A stretch of DNA of 64,000 nucleotides from an uncultured Bacteroidales bacterium (lineage in GTDB: Bacteria; Bacteroidota; Bacteroidia; Bacteroidales; Muribaculaceae): positions 62,001 through 126,000 of the forward strand of contig CACYVC010000011.1 in the NCBI GenBank assembly GCA_902777835.1, written 5' to 3'. Position 1 is the first letter of the stretch, and the number at the start of each line of letters is the position of its first letter. The notes below the pieces were generated by a model. It did not search any database, was not told the DNA's origin, and saw nothing but the letters and a program-made list of their open reading frames with translations. Position numbers and translations under genes: made by a program. Shown here piece after piece: positions 19,054 through 27,312 of this stretch.

Positions 19054-19549
19054 CACAGATAACACGGAGAATATTTTGATTAATTTCATTCGCTCAATCC
19101 ACAGGAGAAAACAAATATAATATGCTGAATACTTCGAAAGAATTAAATGACCTTACTTATAAAATAAGAGGTTGCATCTTTGAGGTCTATAACACTCTTG
19201 GTCCCGGCTTGCTTGAGTCGGTTTATGAGAAAGCATTAATGGTCGAATTTAAGGCACAAGGTATAAATGCAAGTAATCAAGTAATGTTGCCAGTCGTGTA
19301 TAAGGGCATAAATTTGGAAACAGATTTTAGACTTGATATTTTAGTCGAAAATCAAGTTGTTATAGAGTTGAAGTCGGTAGAGCATCTATTGCCTGTACAT
19401 TACAAACAGATTGATACATATTTGAAGTTAGCAGGCAAACAATTGGGATTTTTGGTGAATTTCAACACCGATTCAATTAATAGTAATATTCACAGGAGAA
19501 TAAACACAAAGAAATAATAGCATCAGTCAAATCTGTGCTATCCGTGGGA
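19042..19549. mobile_element. 508-bp inverted-repeat-bounded unit carrying a GxxExxY gene
   Basis: TCCCACGGATAGCACAGAT at 19042-19060 and its exact reverse complement at 19531-19549 bound this unit. The left arm runs on as a 9-base periodic repeat (CACGGATAG, CACAGATAA, CACGGAGAA). The only gene inside is the GxxExxY protein at 19122-19517. A second short direct repeat, CACAGGAGAA, occurs near both inner ends (about 19100 and 19491). No obvious target-site duplication is seen outside the arms and no transposase is present, so movement would have to be provided in trans. Calling it mobile is inference. Confidence 0.55.
19122..19517 (+). CDS. GxxExxY protein (PD-(D/E)XK nuclease-like fold)
   Basis: A 131-residue protein of the GxxExxY family, whose members are grouped with the PD-(D/E)XK nuclease superfamily but have no settled function. 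The name-giving motif is GLLESVYE at about residue 29. The nuclease-like core is FRLDILV followed by VVIELKSVE, giving the Asp and Glu-x-Lys triad. QIDTYLKLAGKQLGFLVNF closes the fold. It is an intruder between glycosyltransferase and initiating sugar transferase, bounded by perfect inverted repeats. A role in the mobility of its own unit is possible but unproven. Confidence 0.88.
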   Translation: MLNTSKELNDLTYKIRGCIFEVYNTLGPGLLESVYEKALMVEFKAQGINASNQVMLPVVYKGINLETDFRLDILVENQVVIELKSVEHLLPVHYKQIDTYLKLAGKQLGFLVNFNTDSINSNIHRRINTKK

Positions 19550-19557
19550 GAAATAAT

Positions 19558-20172
19558 ATGTATAAGAGGTATATTAAACGGATCCTTGATTTCATCATAT
19601 CATTGCTGGCATTAATTTGCTTGTCGCCAATTCTGCTGGTGGTGACAATTTGGCTTCATTTTGCAAACAAAGGCGCTGGTGTTTTTTTCTTGCAAGAGCG
19701 TCCTGGCAAAGATGCCAAGATTTTCAAGATTATAAAGTTCAAGTCGATGAATGATTCACGTGATGCCAATGGAAATCTTTTACCTGATAAAGAGCGACTA
19801 ACTAAAGTTGGTAAGTTTATTCGTAGCACTAGCATTGACGAATTGCCGCAATTAATAAACGTATTGAAAGGTGATATGGCATTGATTGGTCCGCGACCTC
19901 TATTGATTCGCTATCTCCCATATTATACTGAGAGGGAAAAACTTCGTCATAGTGTGCGCCCCGGTATTACAGGCTGGGCACAAGTTCATGGTCGTAATGC
20001 TATTGATTGGGATAGTAAACTTGAACTTGATGCTCAGTACGCTGAACATCTTTCTTTTTCCATGGATATAAGAATATTCTTTTTAACCATTAAAAAGGTC
20101 ATCAGAAGGGAAGGTGCTATTGCTGATAAGAAAGAGAACTATTTAGATATTGAAAGACATAATAAAATATGA
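19558..20172 (+). CDS. Initiating sugar-1-phosphate transferase (PglC/WcaJ catalytic-domain type)
   Basis: Monotopic phosphoglycosyltransferase that moves a sugar-1-phosphate onto undecaprenyl phosphate, starting each repeat unit. Its 204 residues match the short PglC type. An N-terminal reentrant helix (RILDFIISLLALICLSPILL) leads into FLQERPGKDAKIFKIIKFKSM, the STSIDELPQLINVLKGDM block with the catalytic Asp-Glu pair, IGPRPLL and RPGITGWAQVHGRN. With a PglE-like aminotransferase at the end of the locus, a 4-amino or N-acetylated amino sugar is a plausible first sugar. It starts 8 bases after the inverted-repeat unit and overlaps the next gene by 4 bases. Confidence 0.94.
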   Translation: MYKRYIKRILDFIISLLALICLSPILLVVTIWLHFANKGAGVFFLQERPGKDAKIFKIIKFKSMNDSRDANGNLLPDKERLTKVGKFIRSTSIDELPQLINVLKGDMALIGPRPLLIRYLPYYTEREKLRHSVRPGITGWAQVHGRNAIDWDSKLELDAQYAEHLSFSMDIRIFFLTIKKVIRREGAIADKKENYLDIERHNKI

Positions 20173-21455
20173 ATATTAGAGCAAATGCTTTTTGGCTTAT
20201 TGATAGATTAAAAGGTGGTAAGGTTGGAACTTATTACAATGAAGTTTTATCGAGCATAAAAGGTCTTGGAACAGATAATTCAAGTAATTTGGATAATATC
20301 TTAAATTGGGCAGTTAACAATGTGCCATTCTATAAGCAATTTAAGGGGTTTAAATCCATTTATGATTTTCCAATTATTAATAAGGGTGTGATAAAAGAAC
20401 ATGAGGACGCAATGATTGCAAATGGATTTATAAAAGAAAAATTATTTGTGGAAAGTACTTCAGGTTCAACGGGAACACCTCTTAAAGTTTATCAAGATCG
20501 GGGGAAAAGAATTAGAGCTAGAGCAGATACGATAGCATTCTCGGAAATAGCTGGTTATTCTTTTGGGACAAAATTATATTATTCAAGAGTCTGGAATGAA
20601 TTAAATAATAAATCACGATGGCAATCGCTAGTACAGAATATAGTAATGCAAGATAGCTCAAGATTGAGTGACGAAGACCTCTCAGCGTTCTTAAGACAAC
20701 TAGAAAACGATCCTTCTGAGAAATCAGTGCTCATTTTTGCATCTACACTAGCAGCGCTTTATCATTATATGATAAGGAACAACGTGTCAACAACAGCTAA
20801 AGTTAAGTGTTTTATAACTATGTCAGAATCGTTGGCCGAGGAGGTGCGTAATGGTATAAAGGATTTATTTCATACTAGTGTAGTTGCTCGTTATAGTAAC
20901 TGCGAGTGTGGTATTATAGCGCAGCAATGTTGTGATGAAACAGAATACCATATTAATGCTGCGAGTTTCTTCGTTGAAACATTGAAATTTGATTCAGACG
21001 AACCTGCTGGAAATGATATCCCCGGGAGAATAGTTGTGACCGATTTGTTCAATAGGGCGATGCCATTGATAAGATATGACACTGGTGATGTTGGAGTTAT
21101 ATCCCTCAGTCCTAAATGTCATTTGCCTGGACGTGTTTTATCTCGTGTTGATGGACGTAGAATAGATTGCATATATTCTACTGATGGCAAAGTGCTTTCA
21201 CCGTACGTCATTAACAACACTTTGTGGCGATTTAACGAGCTAAAACAGTATCAATTTATTCAAAACCATGATAACAATTATTTGATTAAGCTCAACACAA
21301 AAAAGAATGAGTTTTACCGAATAAATGAATTGTTGACAGAGTTAAAAAAATATATTGGTCAAGATGCAAACATAACTGTTGAATTCGTTGATGAGATTCC
21401 ATTATTGGCTTCTGGCAAGAGGAAACAAGTAATCAACAATTATAAACCTATTTGA
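20169..21455 (+). CDS. CapK/PaaK-like adenylate-forming enzyme
   Basis: A 428-residue member of the phenylacetate-CoA ligase branch of the ANL superfamily, often called CapK in capsule loci. The ATP-binding loop is ESTSGSTGTPLKVYQD, the middle holds RYSNCECGIIAQQC, and the hinge region is YDTGDVGVI. The C-terminal lid (FVDEIPLLASGKRKQVIN) carries the lysine expected for adenylation. Such enzymes activate a carboxylate as acyl-AMP. It is immediately followed by an ATP-grasp ligase and an acyltransferase, which suggests acylation or amide decoration of a sugar. The carboxylate is unknown. Confidence 0.87.
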   Translation: MNIRANAFWLIDRLKGGKVGTYYNEVLSSIKGLGTDNSSNLDNILNWAVNNVPFYKQFKGFKSIYDFPIINKGVIKEHEDAMIANGFIKEKLFVESTSGSTGTPLKVYQDRGKRIRARADTIAFSEIAGYSFGTKLYYSRVWNELNNKSRWQSLVQNIVMQDSSRLSDEDLSAFLRQLENDPSEKSVLIFASTLAALYHYMIRNNVSTTAKVKCFITMSESLAEEVRNGIKDLFHTSVVARYSNCECGIIAQQCCDETEYHINAASFFVETLKFDSDEPAGNDIPGRIVVTDLFNRAMPLIRYDTGDVGVISLSPKCHLPGRVLSRVDGRRIDCIYSTDGKVLSPYVINNTLWRFNELKQYQFIQNHDNNYLIKLNTKKNEFYRINELLTELKKYIGQDANITVEFVDEIPLLASGKRKQVINNYKPI

Positions 21456-21456
21456 T

Positions 21457-22527
21457 ATGAAAATAATTATAACAGGTGCATGTGCAGTATCGGCACGTAG
21501 TGTTGTTCGATCACTTCGAATTAGTGAAAAGTTTAATAATTCCACTTTCATAGGTTGGGATATGGCAACGACTTTATATGGGTTATATGAAGGGTTGTTT
21601 GACAGAATTTACAAAGTCCCTGTGGTTTCCGCGCCAAATTATAGAGATATCATAAGTCAAATTCTTGAGAAAGAAAAACCAGATGCTATTATTGTGGTAC
21701 CAGAGGTGGAGGTTCTTTATTGGGCCGAGCACCCTTTTGATGTGCCATGTCTATTGCCTCCAGCTGATTTTTGTAAGCTTGCTATTAGTAAAAAAGAAGT
21801 ATTTAGAGTGCTTGGTCCTCACAATTTAGTTCCTAAAAGTTTTCAAGTGTTGAAGACTGACATCATGCGTGATAATTATGAATCTCCTTTAGGCTTTCCC
21901 GTTTGGATTCGTGATGCGTCAGCAGGTACAGCATCTGGAAAAGGCTCGTTTAAGGCTGAAAATATAAATGAATTGCGTGCTTGGGCAGAAATAAATACAG
22001 GTATTGATGAGTTTCAATTATCTCAATATTTGCCAGGAGGTAATTATGGTGTCTTCATGATATTTGACAATGGGATGTTGAGAAAACTTGCCATTGCTGA
22101 AAGAATTGATTATATAATGGCAAAAGTCGCGGTTTCTGGGATTACAGGAAACACATGCAAAGGAAGGCTGTTAAATGATGATAGAATAAAGAGAACTGCA
22201 TTAAAAGCCGTTGATTTGATATGTGAGGAAACTAATTCAACAATGAACGGCTTAGTTGTTTGTGACATGAAAGCTGATGAAAATGGAGTTCCATTAGTTA
22301 CAGAGATAAACATACGACACGTCGCATTCAGCTCATCATTTGCCAATGCTGGATTCAATATTTCGGAGTATCAACTACTTTTAGCCTTGGGGCGTGGTGA
22401 TGAGTTGACTGAAGAAGTGGAAATGACTTTTCCGAAGAATAACCTCATTCTTCGTGATGTGGATGGTCAACCTATTTATCTCAGTGAATACAAACCTTTA
22501 AAAGAAGGCGAATTTATATCTAAATGA
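21457..22527 (+). CDS. ATP-grasp superfamily ligase
   Basis: A 356-residue protein with the ATP-grasp layout. The N-terminal nucleotide-fold domain is KIIITGACAVSARSVVRSL, the lid and lysine region FPVWIRDASAGTASGKGSFKA, EFQLSQYLPGGNYGVFM, and the metal site MKADENGVPLVTEINIRH with Glu and Asn in the usual place. The family joins a carboxylate, activated as acyl phosphate, to an amine or thiol. It sits one base after the CapK-like gene and overlaps the acyltransferase gene (ATGATG), so the three are likely co-translated and functionally linked. The substrate cannot be read from sequence. Confidence 0.85.
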   Translation: MKIIITGACAVSARSVVRSLRISEKFNNSTFIGWDMATTLYGLYEGLFDRIYKVPVVSAPNYRDIISQILEKEKPDAIIVVPEVEVLYWAEHPFDVPCLLPPADFCKLAISKKEVFRVLGPHNLVPKSFQVLKTDIMRDNYESPLGFPVWIRDASAGTASGKGSFKAENINELRAWAEINTGIDEFQLSQYLPGGNYGVFMIFDNGMLRKLAIAERIDYIMAKVAVSGITGNTCKGRLLNDDRIKRTALKAVDLICEETNSTMNGLVVCDMKADENGVPLVTEINIRHVAFSSSFANAGFNISEYQLLLALGRGDELTEEVEMTFPKNNLILRDVDGQPIYLSEYKPLKEGEFISK

Positions 22528-23489
22528 TGTTACATAAAAGAAATATTGCCATTGATGTAATGAAGTTTTTTGCAGCTTTGTTAATCACGAATTCTCATAT
22601 GGGAATGATGTACACAAAATTCAGCAGCTTGGCTACTGGCGGGGCTATAGGCGATGCAATATTCTTCTTTTGCTCAGGCTTCACATTGTTTCTTGGCCAA
22701 GAGCGCCGTTTTGACAACTGGTATAAACGTAGAATAAGCCGAATTTATCCAACAGTAATAGCATGGGCAATAGTTACTGCTTTTTTTATAAATGACACCT
22801 ACTCTATTCGTGAATGTATAACTAAGGGAGGAGGTTGGTTTATTCCATGTATTATGATATATTATATTGTAATATATTTTGTTAGAAAATTATTTAAAAC
22901 AAAACTGTGGTTGGCTTTTATAACAGCAGGTGCTTTTACTCTTTTCTATTATTATTATACTGGGAGCTATTATGATATTAGCATTTATGGCGAGGAAGGA
23001 TTCAGATTAATATTCTTCTTCTTATATATGCTTTTAGGAGCAATTGTTGGTCAAAAGTATCAGAATTTAAAAATTAAAAAACCTGCCATTTGGCTTTTTA
23101 CATCGTTGATTCTTTTCAATATTCTATTGTTAATTAGAGGAAGGATTGACATTTTATTAGCTTCATTTATTAATGTATTTACATTGATTATTTTATTAGT
23201 AATATGCATATCATTTTATGCCTGTTGCAATACAGAAGTTTTCAAAAAAATATACAATTCAAAACCAGGTCTAATAATACAATTTATTGGAGGACTATGT
23301 CTTGAGATATATGTGGTTCAACATGCCATAATTACGCCAAAATTAAATTCTATTTTTCCTTTAAATATATTGATTATTTTTGTTGCTATAGTTTTTGCAG
23401 CTTATCTATTAAGATGTTTTGCAAAACTATTTTTACAGACTTTCCAAAAAGAAGATTATAATTGGAAAGAGATACTAAAACTTATTTAA
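22524..23489 (+). CDS. Acyltransferase 3 family membrane protein
   Basis: A 321-residue polytopic O-acyltransferase. The family opening RNIAIDVMKFFAALLITNSHM contains the conserved histidine, AIFFFCSGFTLFLGQE is the second helix, and the arginine-rich cytoplasmic loop WYKRRISRIYPT follows. It should acylate a sugar of the repeat unit during or after export. It is the intact counterpart of the broken gene at 15056. AT-rich composition is shared with the two genes before it. It is followed by the more GC-rich aminotransferase gene. Confidence 0.88.
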   Translation: MMLHKRNIAIDVMKFFAALLITNSHMGMMYTKFSSLATGGAIGDAIFFFCSGFTLFLGQERRFDNWYKRRISRIYPTVIAWAIVTAFFINDTYSIRECITKGGGWFIPCIMIYYIVIYFVRKLFKTKLWLAFITAGAFTLFYYYYTGSYYDISIYGEEGFRLIFFFLYMLLGAIVGQKYQNLKIKKPAIWLFTSLILFNILLLIRGRIDILLASFINVFTLIILLVICISFYACCNTEVFKKIYNSKPGLIIQFIGGLCLEIYVVQHAIITPKLNSIFPLNILIIFVAIVFAAYLLRCFAKLFLQTFQKEDYNWKEILKLI

Positions 23490-23515
23490 GTATGTCCTCT
23501 TTAAAACAAGAAAAC

Positions 23516-24682
23516 ATGGATACCAACAAACGAATATGGCTTTGCTTGGCTCATATGAGTGAGGCGGGCGAGGAGATGAAATTTATCAAAGAGGCATTTG
23601 ATACCAATTGGGTTGTACCTCTAGGGCCTAATGTGAATGGTTTTGAGAAAAACCTTGAGGAGTTTATCAACCATCCTGATGATGGTCGCACGCTCAGCAA
23701 GAAGGTTGTTGCTCTTAGCGCTGGTACTGCTGCAATTCATCTTGCGCTTGTGAACTTGGGTGTGAAGGCTGGTGATGAGGTGATTTGTCAGTCGTTCACC
23801 TTTGCTGCCAGTGCAAATCCTGTCACTTATCAAGGGGCTACTCCGGTGTTTGTTGACAGCGAGCCTGGCACTTGGAATATGGATCCAAATCTGCTTGAGG
23901 ATGCCATAAAGGACCGCATTGCTAAAGGTAAGAAGCCCAAAGCAATAATTCCTGTATATCTCTACGGTATGCCTGCTTACATCGATGAGATTATGGAAAT
24001 TGCTAAGCGCTATGGGATACCTGTTCTTGAGGACGCTGCCGAAGGTTTTGGCTCTCGCTATCGTGGTCAGGCTGTGGGAACCTTTGGTGACTATGGTGTG
24101 ATGAGCTTCAACGGCAACAAGATGATTACCACCAGTGGCGGTGGCGCACTCATCTGTCCCAATGAGGAAACTGCCAAGCGAATTCTTTTCTATGCCACCC
24201 AAGCCCGCGAACCGTTCCCATACTACCAACATGAGCACATTGGTTTCAACTACCGTATGAGTAACATTTGCGCTGGCATTGGTCGTGGGCAAATGACCAT
24301 TGTCAACGACCATCTTGCCCATCATGTTCACACTAAAGACGTTTACCAAGAAGCTTTTGCCCAAATCGACGGAATCGAGTTGCATGTGGCTCCTGAGGAA
24401 TATATGGAGCCCAACTACTGGTTAAACACCATCACTGTTGATCCAGACAAGTTCGGTATGGACTATGAGCAGTTACGCCAAGTACTTGATAAAGCTAACA
24501 TCGAGTCGCGTCCGTTGTGGAAGCCTATGCACATGCAACCAGTATTCAAGGATGCTCCAGCCTACGTAAATGGTGTTAGCGAGAAATTGTTCAAGGTAGG
24601 TTTGTGCCTACCCAGTGGTCCTATGGTAACTGATGATGATCTTGCATATATTGTAGAGACTATAAAGCAAGCAAAGAAATAA
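23516..24682 (+). CDS. DegT/DnrJ/EryC1-family sugar aminotransferase (PglE-like)
   Basis: PLP enzyme that converts a 4-keto nucleotide sugar to the 4-amino sugar. The 388-residue form starting MDTNKRIWLCLAHMS fits relatives. In-frame TTG (23462) and ATG (23492) starts would add short non-conserved leaders, and the first overlaps the acyltransferase. AFDTNWVVPLGPNV, ALSAGTAAIHLAL, EDAAEGFGSRYRG and the PLP-lysine motif SFNGNKMITTSGGG are clear. No matching 4,6-dehydratase (PglF-like) is seen in the locus, so it must be encoded elsewhere or be the epimerase-like gene at 9501. It ends the polysaccharide locus. Confidence 0.93.
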   Translation: MDTNKRIWLCLAHMSEAGEEMKFIKEAFDTNWVVPLGPNVNGFEKNLEEFINHPDDGRTLSKKVVALSAGTAAIHLALVNLGVKAGDEVICQSFTFAASANPVTYQGATPVFVDSEPGTWNMDPNLLEDAIKDRIAKGKKPKAIIPVYLYGMPAYIDEIMEIAKRYGIPVLEDAAEGFGSRYRGQAVGTFGDYGVMSFNGNKMITTSGGGALICPNEETAKRILFYATQAREPFPYYQHEHIGFNYRMSNICAGIGRGQMTIVNDHLAHHVHTKDVYQEAFAQIDGIELHVAPEEYMEPNYWLNTITVDPDKFGMDYEQLRQVLDKANIESRPLWKPMHMQPVFKDAPAYVNGVSEKLFKVGLCLPSGPMVTDDDLAYIVETIKQAKK

Positions 24683-24707
24683 AAAAACTATTTGTTTCAT
24701 CCATTTG

Positions 24708-24740
24708 ACTCGCAGTCGCTATTCAGCGGTTGCGAGTTGT
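24708..24740 (+). terminator. Hairpin at the end of the polysaccharide locus
   Basis: ACTCGCAGTCGCT (24708-24720) pairs along all 13 positions, two as G-U, with AGCGGTTGCGAGT (24725-24737) around a 4-base loop. The following bases are only mildly T-rich. It lies 25 bases past the aminotransferase stop and is the likely end of the long operon. Confidence 0.6.
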
Positions 24741-24900
24741 TCGTTAAATCTTTGACTGTCTCAAACAGACCTCCAGTTTGGGCTGACTTCTCGGTAATTG
24801 CTGACTTTACGTCTATGAATAAAAAATCTTTAACTAAGGTGGGGATAGATATTCCCTAGATAAAGCAAAAAAATTAACAATAAGTAATCACAAACTAATT

Positions 24901-25773
24901 CTATGGGGCATCAAAGATTTGTTGAAATTGCGCTGGTTTTAGGCCCCATCTCGGGTGAAGCAACAATTCTGAAGGCGCAGTAGAGACCATCCTCTCAATA
25001 ATTATATTCTCAGGTAACCTGCTGATGATGCGACGGCATAGATGCGCATATTCTTGAGCTGTCCAATTCAAGACCTGCACTTCTCCCCTTTCCCAATGCT
25101 GAGCAAGTCTTGTGCCACGCAACACTTGAAGTTGATGGAATTTAATTGTGCGAACAGGGAGTTTTGCAACTTCATCGACTGTCGTCATCATATCATCCTC
25201 GGTTTCGCCAGGAAGTCCCAAGATTAGATGTGCACCAACCACCAAACCACGTTGTGCAACCTTATTAATCGCATACTGCGCACATTGCCAGGAGTGGCAG
25301 CGATTAATAAGTTCAAGAGTTCGGTCATGGGCAGTCTCAACACCAATCTCCACTATCACTTTATATTCCTCATTTATACCTTGAAGTAATTCTATAACAT
25401 CGTCGCCTAAACAATCTGGTCGTGTGGAGATTACCAACCCTACAACATCATCAACTGCAAGAGCCTCGTTATAAAGTTCTTGCAACCTTTCAATGGGAGC
25501 ATAGGTATTAGTATAACTTTGGAAATAAGCCACATACTTCATGTCGGCATACTTCCCTTCATAGAAGAGCTTAGCATCAAGCAATTGTTGTGTGACACTA
25601 GAAGTAGCACGTCCAAAGGCAGGAGTAAAAGATGCATTGTTACAATAAGTACATCCACCCTGCCCTTTTGTCCCGTCACGGTTAGGGCAGGTGAAGCCAG
25701 CACTGACGTTCAATTTTTGCACTTTGTGGCCATATAGTTGACACAAAAAGTCGCTGTATTGCTGCCTAGCCAT
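24901..25773 (-). CDS. YhcC-type radical SAM protein (TIGR01212 family)
   Basis: A 290-residue radical SAM enzyme of the YhcC group, whose substrate is not established. The iron-sulfur motif is expanded, with cysteines in FTCPNRDGTKGQGGCTYCNN (C-x10-C-x2-C), which is diagnostic of this family. ISTRPDCLGDDVIELL, VEIGVETAHDRTLELINR and HLILGLPGETEDDMM are also present. Its start overlaps the stop of aroC by one base (TAATG), so it is co-transcribed as the last gene of the ybaK-aroC-yhcC run. Family call is firm, function open. Confidence 0.92.
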   Translation of the reverse strand: MARQQYSDFLCQLYGHKVQKLNVSAGFTCPNRDGTKGQGGCTYCNNASFTPAFGRATSSVTQQLLDAKLFYEGKYADMKYVAYFQSYTNTYAPIERLQELYNEALAVDDVVGLVISTRPDCLGDDVIELLQGINEEYKVIVEIGVETAHDRTLELINRCHSWQCAQYAINKVAQRGLVVGAHLILGLPGETEDDMMTTVDEVAKLPVRTIKFHQLQVLRGTRLAQHWERGEVQVLNWTAQEYAHLCRRIISRLPENIIIERMVSTAPSELLLHPRWGLKPAQFQQIFDAP

Positions 25774-26744
25774 TACAATCTTGAAGCTCGGTTGATCAAC
25801 ACATTGTCAAGAACCACAATTGCCGCCATAGCCTCAACCACAGGCACTGCCCGTGGCACAACACACTGGTCATGTCTCCCACGTGGTTCTATTGTCACAG
25901 GATTACCATCATTGTCAATTCCCTCCACCGGTTGCATTAAGGTTGCCACGGGCTTGAACGCCACTTTGAAACAGATGTCGTTGCCGTTGCTGATGCCCCC
26001 TTGAATGCCACCCGAGTGATTGGTAGCAGTGCTTATATTTCCATCCTTTAAGACAAACTTATCAAGCACCTCGCTGCCAAAATGATTGACGAAGTCGAAT
26101 CCCAATCCAATCTCAAACCCCTTAGCGGCAGGAATGCTCATCATCGCTTCGGCTAGCTGTGACGAAAGTTTGCCGAAAACTGGTTCACCAATCCCTGGCT
26201 CCACTCCTTTAATAACACATGTCACAACTCCACCATAGGTATCGCCTTGAGGAACTTCAGCAACATTTATCGTTGACTGAGCAGCAATAGTAACACCCAT
26301 CTTCTCAAGCACTTGCTTTGCTAACGCCCCAGCAACCACTCGAGCTGCAGTTTCGCGTGCCGAAGCTCTACCTCCACCTTGATGATCTCGAATGCCATAC
26401 TTAGCCTGATAGGTATAGTCGGCGTGGGAAGGGCGATATACATCCTTAAGATGGTCGTAGTCTTCAGGACGATGGTCATGGTTGCGGATAATGAATCCAA
26501 TTGGTGTTCCTAATGTCAATCCATCCATAATACCTGAGAGAATCTCCACCTCGTCGGTTTCTTTGCGACCTGAAGAGACACCACCCTGACCTGGACGACG
26601 CCTAGCGAGTTCTTGTTTCACCTGTTCTAAATCAATTCTTACCCCTGCAGGCATGCCATCAATAACGCCACCAACTGCAGGCCCATGAGACTCTCCAAAC
26701 GAGGTGATACTGAACAAGTTGCCTATTCTATTTTTGTGTGCCAT
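25773..26744 (-). CDS. aroC: Chorismate synthase, compact form
   Basis: Final shikimate-pathway enzyme, making chorismate from EPSP with reduced FMN. Motifs are SFGESHGPAVGGVIDG, RRRPGQGG, YRPSHADYTYQAKYG, DHQGGGRASARET, HSGGIQGGISNG and GRHDQCVVPRAVPVVEAMAA. The length is 323 residues, against about 355-360 for relatives. The shortfall lies in one place: after GVTIAAQSTINVAEV the sequence goes directly to PQGDTYGGVV, skipping the roughly 35-residue segment that normally holds CPDP and a helix before GDSIGG. The core motifs are intact, so it is probably active. It overlaps ybaK by 22 bases. Confidence 0.95.
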   Translation of the reverse strand: MAHKNRIGNLFSITSFGESHGPAVGGVIDGMPAGVRIDLEQVKQELARRRPGQGGVSSGRKETDEVEILSGIMDGLTLGTPIGFIIRNHDHRPEDYDHLKDVYRPSHADYTYQAKYGIRDHQGGGRASARETAARVVAGALAKQVLEKMGVTIAAQSTINVAEVPQGDTYGGVVTCVIKGVEPGIGEPVFGKLSSQLAEAMMSIPAAKGFEIGLGFDFVNHFGSEVLDKFVLKDGNISTATNHSGGIQGGISNGNDICFKVAFKPVATLMQPVEGIDNDGNPVTIEPRGRHDQCVVPRAVPVVEAMAAIVVLDNVLINRASRL

Positions 26745-27238
26745 AATAAGTCTTCAGTTTCTTTAATCAGATCACAAACAGTAGCACTCACAAAATCCAC
26801 AAGTGCCTGTGGCGCAATCTTCAACTGCAGGCCACGCATTCCAGCACTCACAAAGATATTGTCAAATTGCATGCATGTCTCGTGGATAAATGTTGGGAAC
26901 GGTTTCTTCATGCCTATAGGCGAACACCCGCCGCGAATATAGCCAGTAGTCGCCAACAAATCCTTCATGGCAATAAGATCGACTTTTTTATTTCCGCTCA
27001 GCTTGGCGGCTTTCTTCAGGTCAACTTCATGATCTCCTGGAATGACACACACAAAATGCTTTGTCTTCTCTCCAAAGAGCACCAAAGTCTTGAAAACCTG
27101 ATTAATATCCTCGCCTATCGTTGCTGCAAGATGTCCTGCCGAGAGGTCGCTCTCGTCCACCTCATAAGATATGAGCTCGTAGTGCACTTTTGCCCTGTCA
27201 AGCAATCGGGCGGCGTTAGTTTTCTGTATCTTCTTCAT
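26723..27238 (-). CDS. ybaK: Cys-tRNA(Pro)/aminoacyl-tRNA deacylase, YbaK family
   Basis: Editing enzyme that hydrolyses mischarged tRNA, chiefly Cys-tRNA(Pro). The 171 residues span one YbaK/EbsC domain: TNAARLLDRAKVHYELISY, QVFKTLVLFG with the catalytic-site lysine, VCVIPGDHEVDLKKAAKLSG, GYIRGGCSPIGMKK and TFIHETCMQFDNIFVSAG. The length is normal. A clean -7 box lies 23 bases before the start. The 3' end overlaps aroC by 22 bases, so the two are transcribed together. Confidence 0.93.
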   Translation of the reverse strand: MKKIQKTNAARLLDRAKVHYELISYEVDESDLSAGHLAATIGEDINQVFKTLVLFGEKTKHFVCVIPGDHEVDLKKAAKLSGNKKVDLIAMKDLLATTGYIRGGCSPIGMKKPFPTFIHETCMQFDNIFVSAGMRGLQLKIAPQALVDFVSATVCDLIKETEDLLWHTKIE

Positions 27239-27260
27239 GCCTTTAAGATTTTTTAGTTAG

Positions 27261-27268
27261 CAAAGTTA
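27261..27268 (-). promoter_or_regulatory. -7 box of the ybaK-aroC-yhcC operon
   Basis: On the minus strand TAACTTTG matches TAnnTTTG and ends 23 bases before the ybaK start codon. A -33 TTG at the normal spacing is not obvious. Confidence 0.55.
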
Positions 27269-27300
27269 ATTGTTTTTTTCGGAATAATCATAAAGATAAC

Positions 27301-27308
27301 TATATTTG
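27301..27308 (+). promoter_or_regulatory. -7 box directly before the DUF5106 gene
   Basis: TATATTTG fully matches TAnnTTTG and ends 4 bases before the ATG at 27313. Transcription from it would start at or within a few bases of the start codon, implying a leaderless or nearly leaderless mRNA. The -33 element is not evident. Confidence 0.5.
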
Positions 27309-27312
27309 CAGC

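Noticed and set aside
23621..24385. 254-codon reading frame antisense to the aminotransferase
   Set aside because: Mirror of a confident PLP enzyme; no recognisable protein features.
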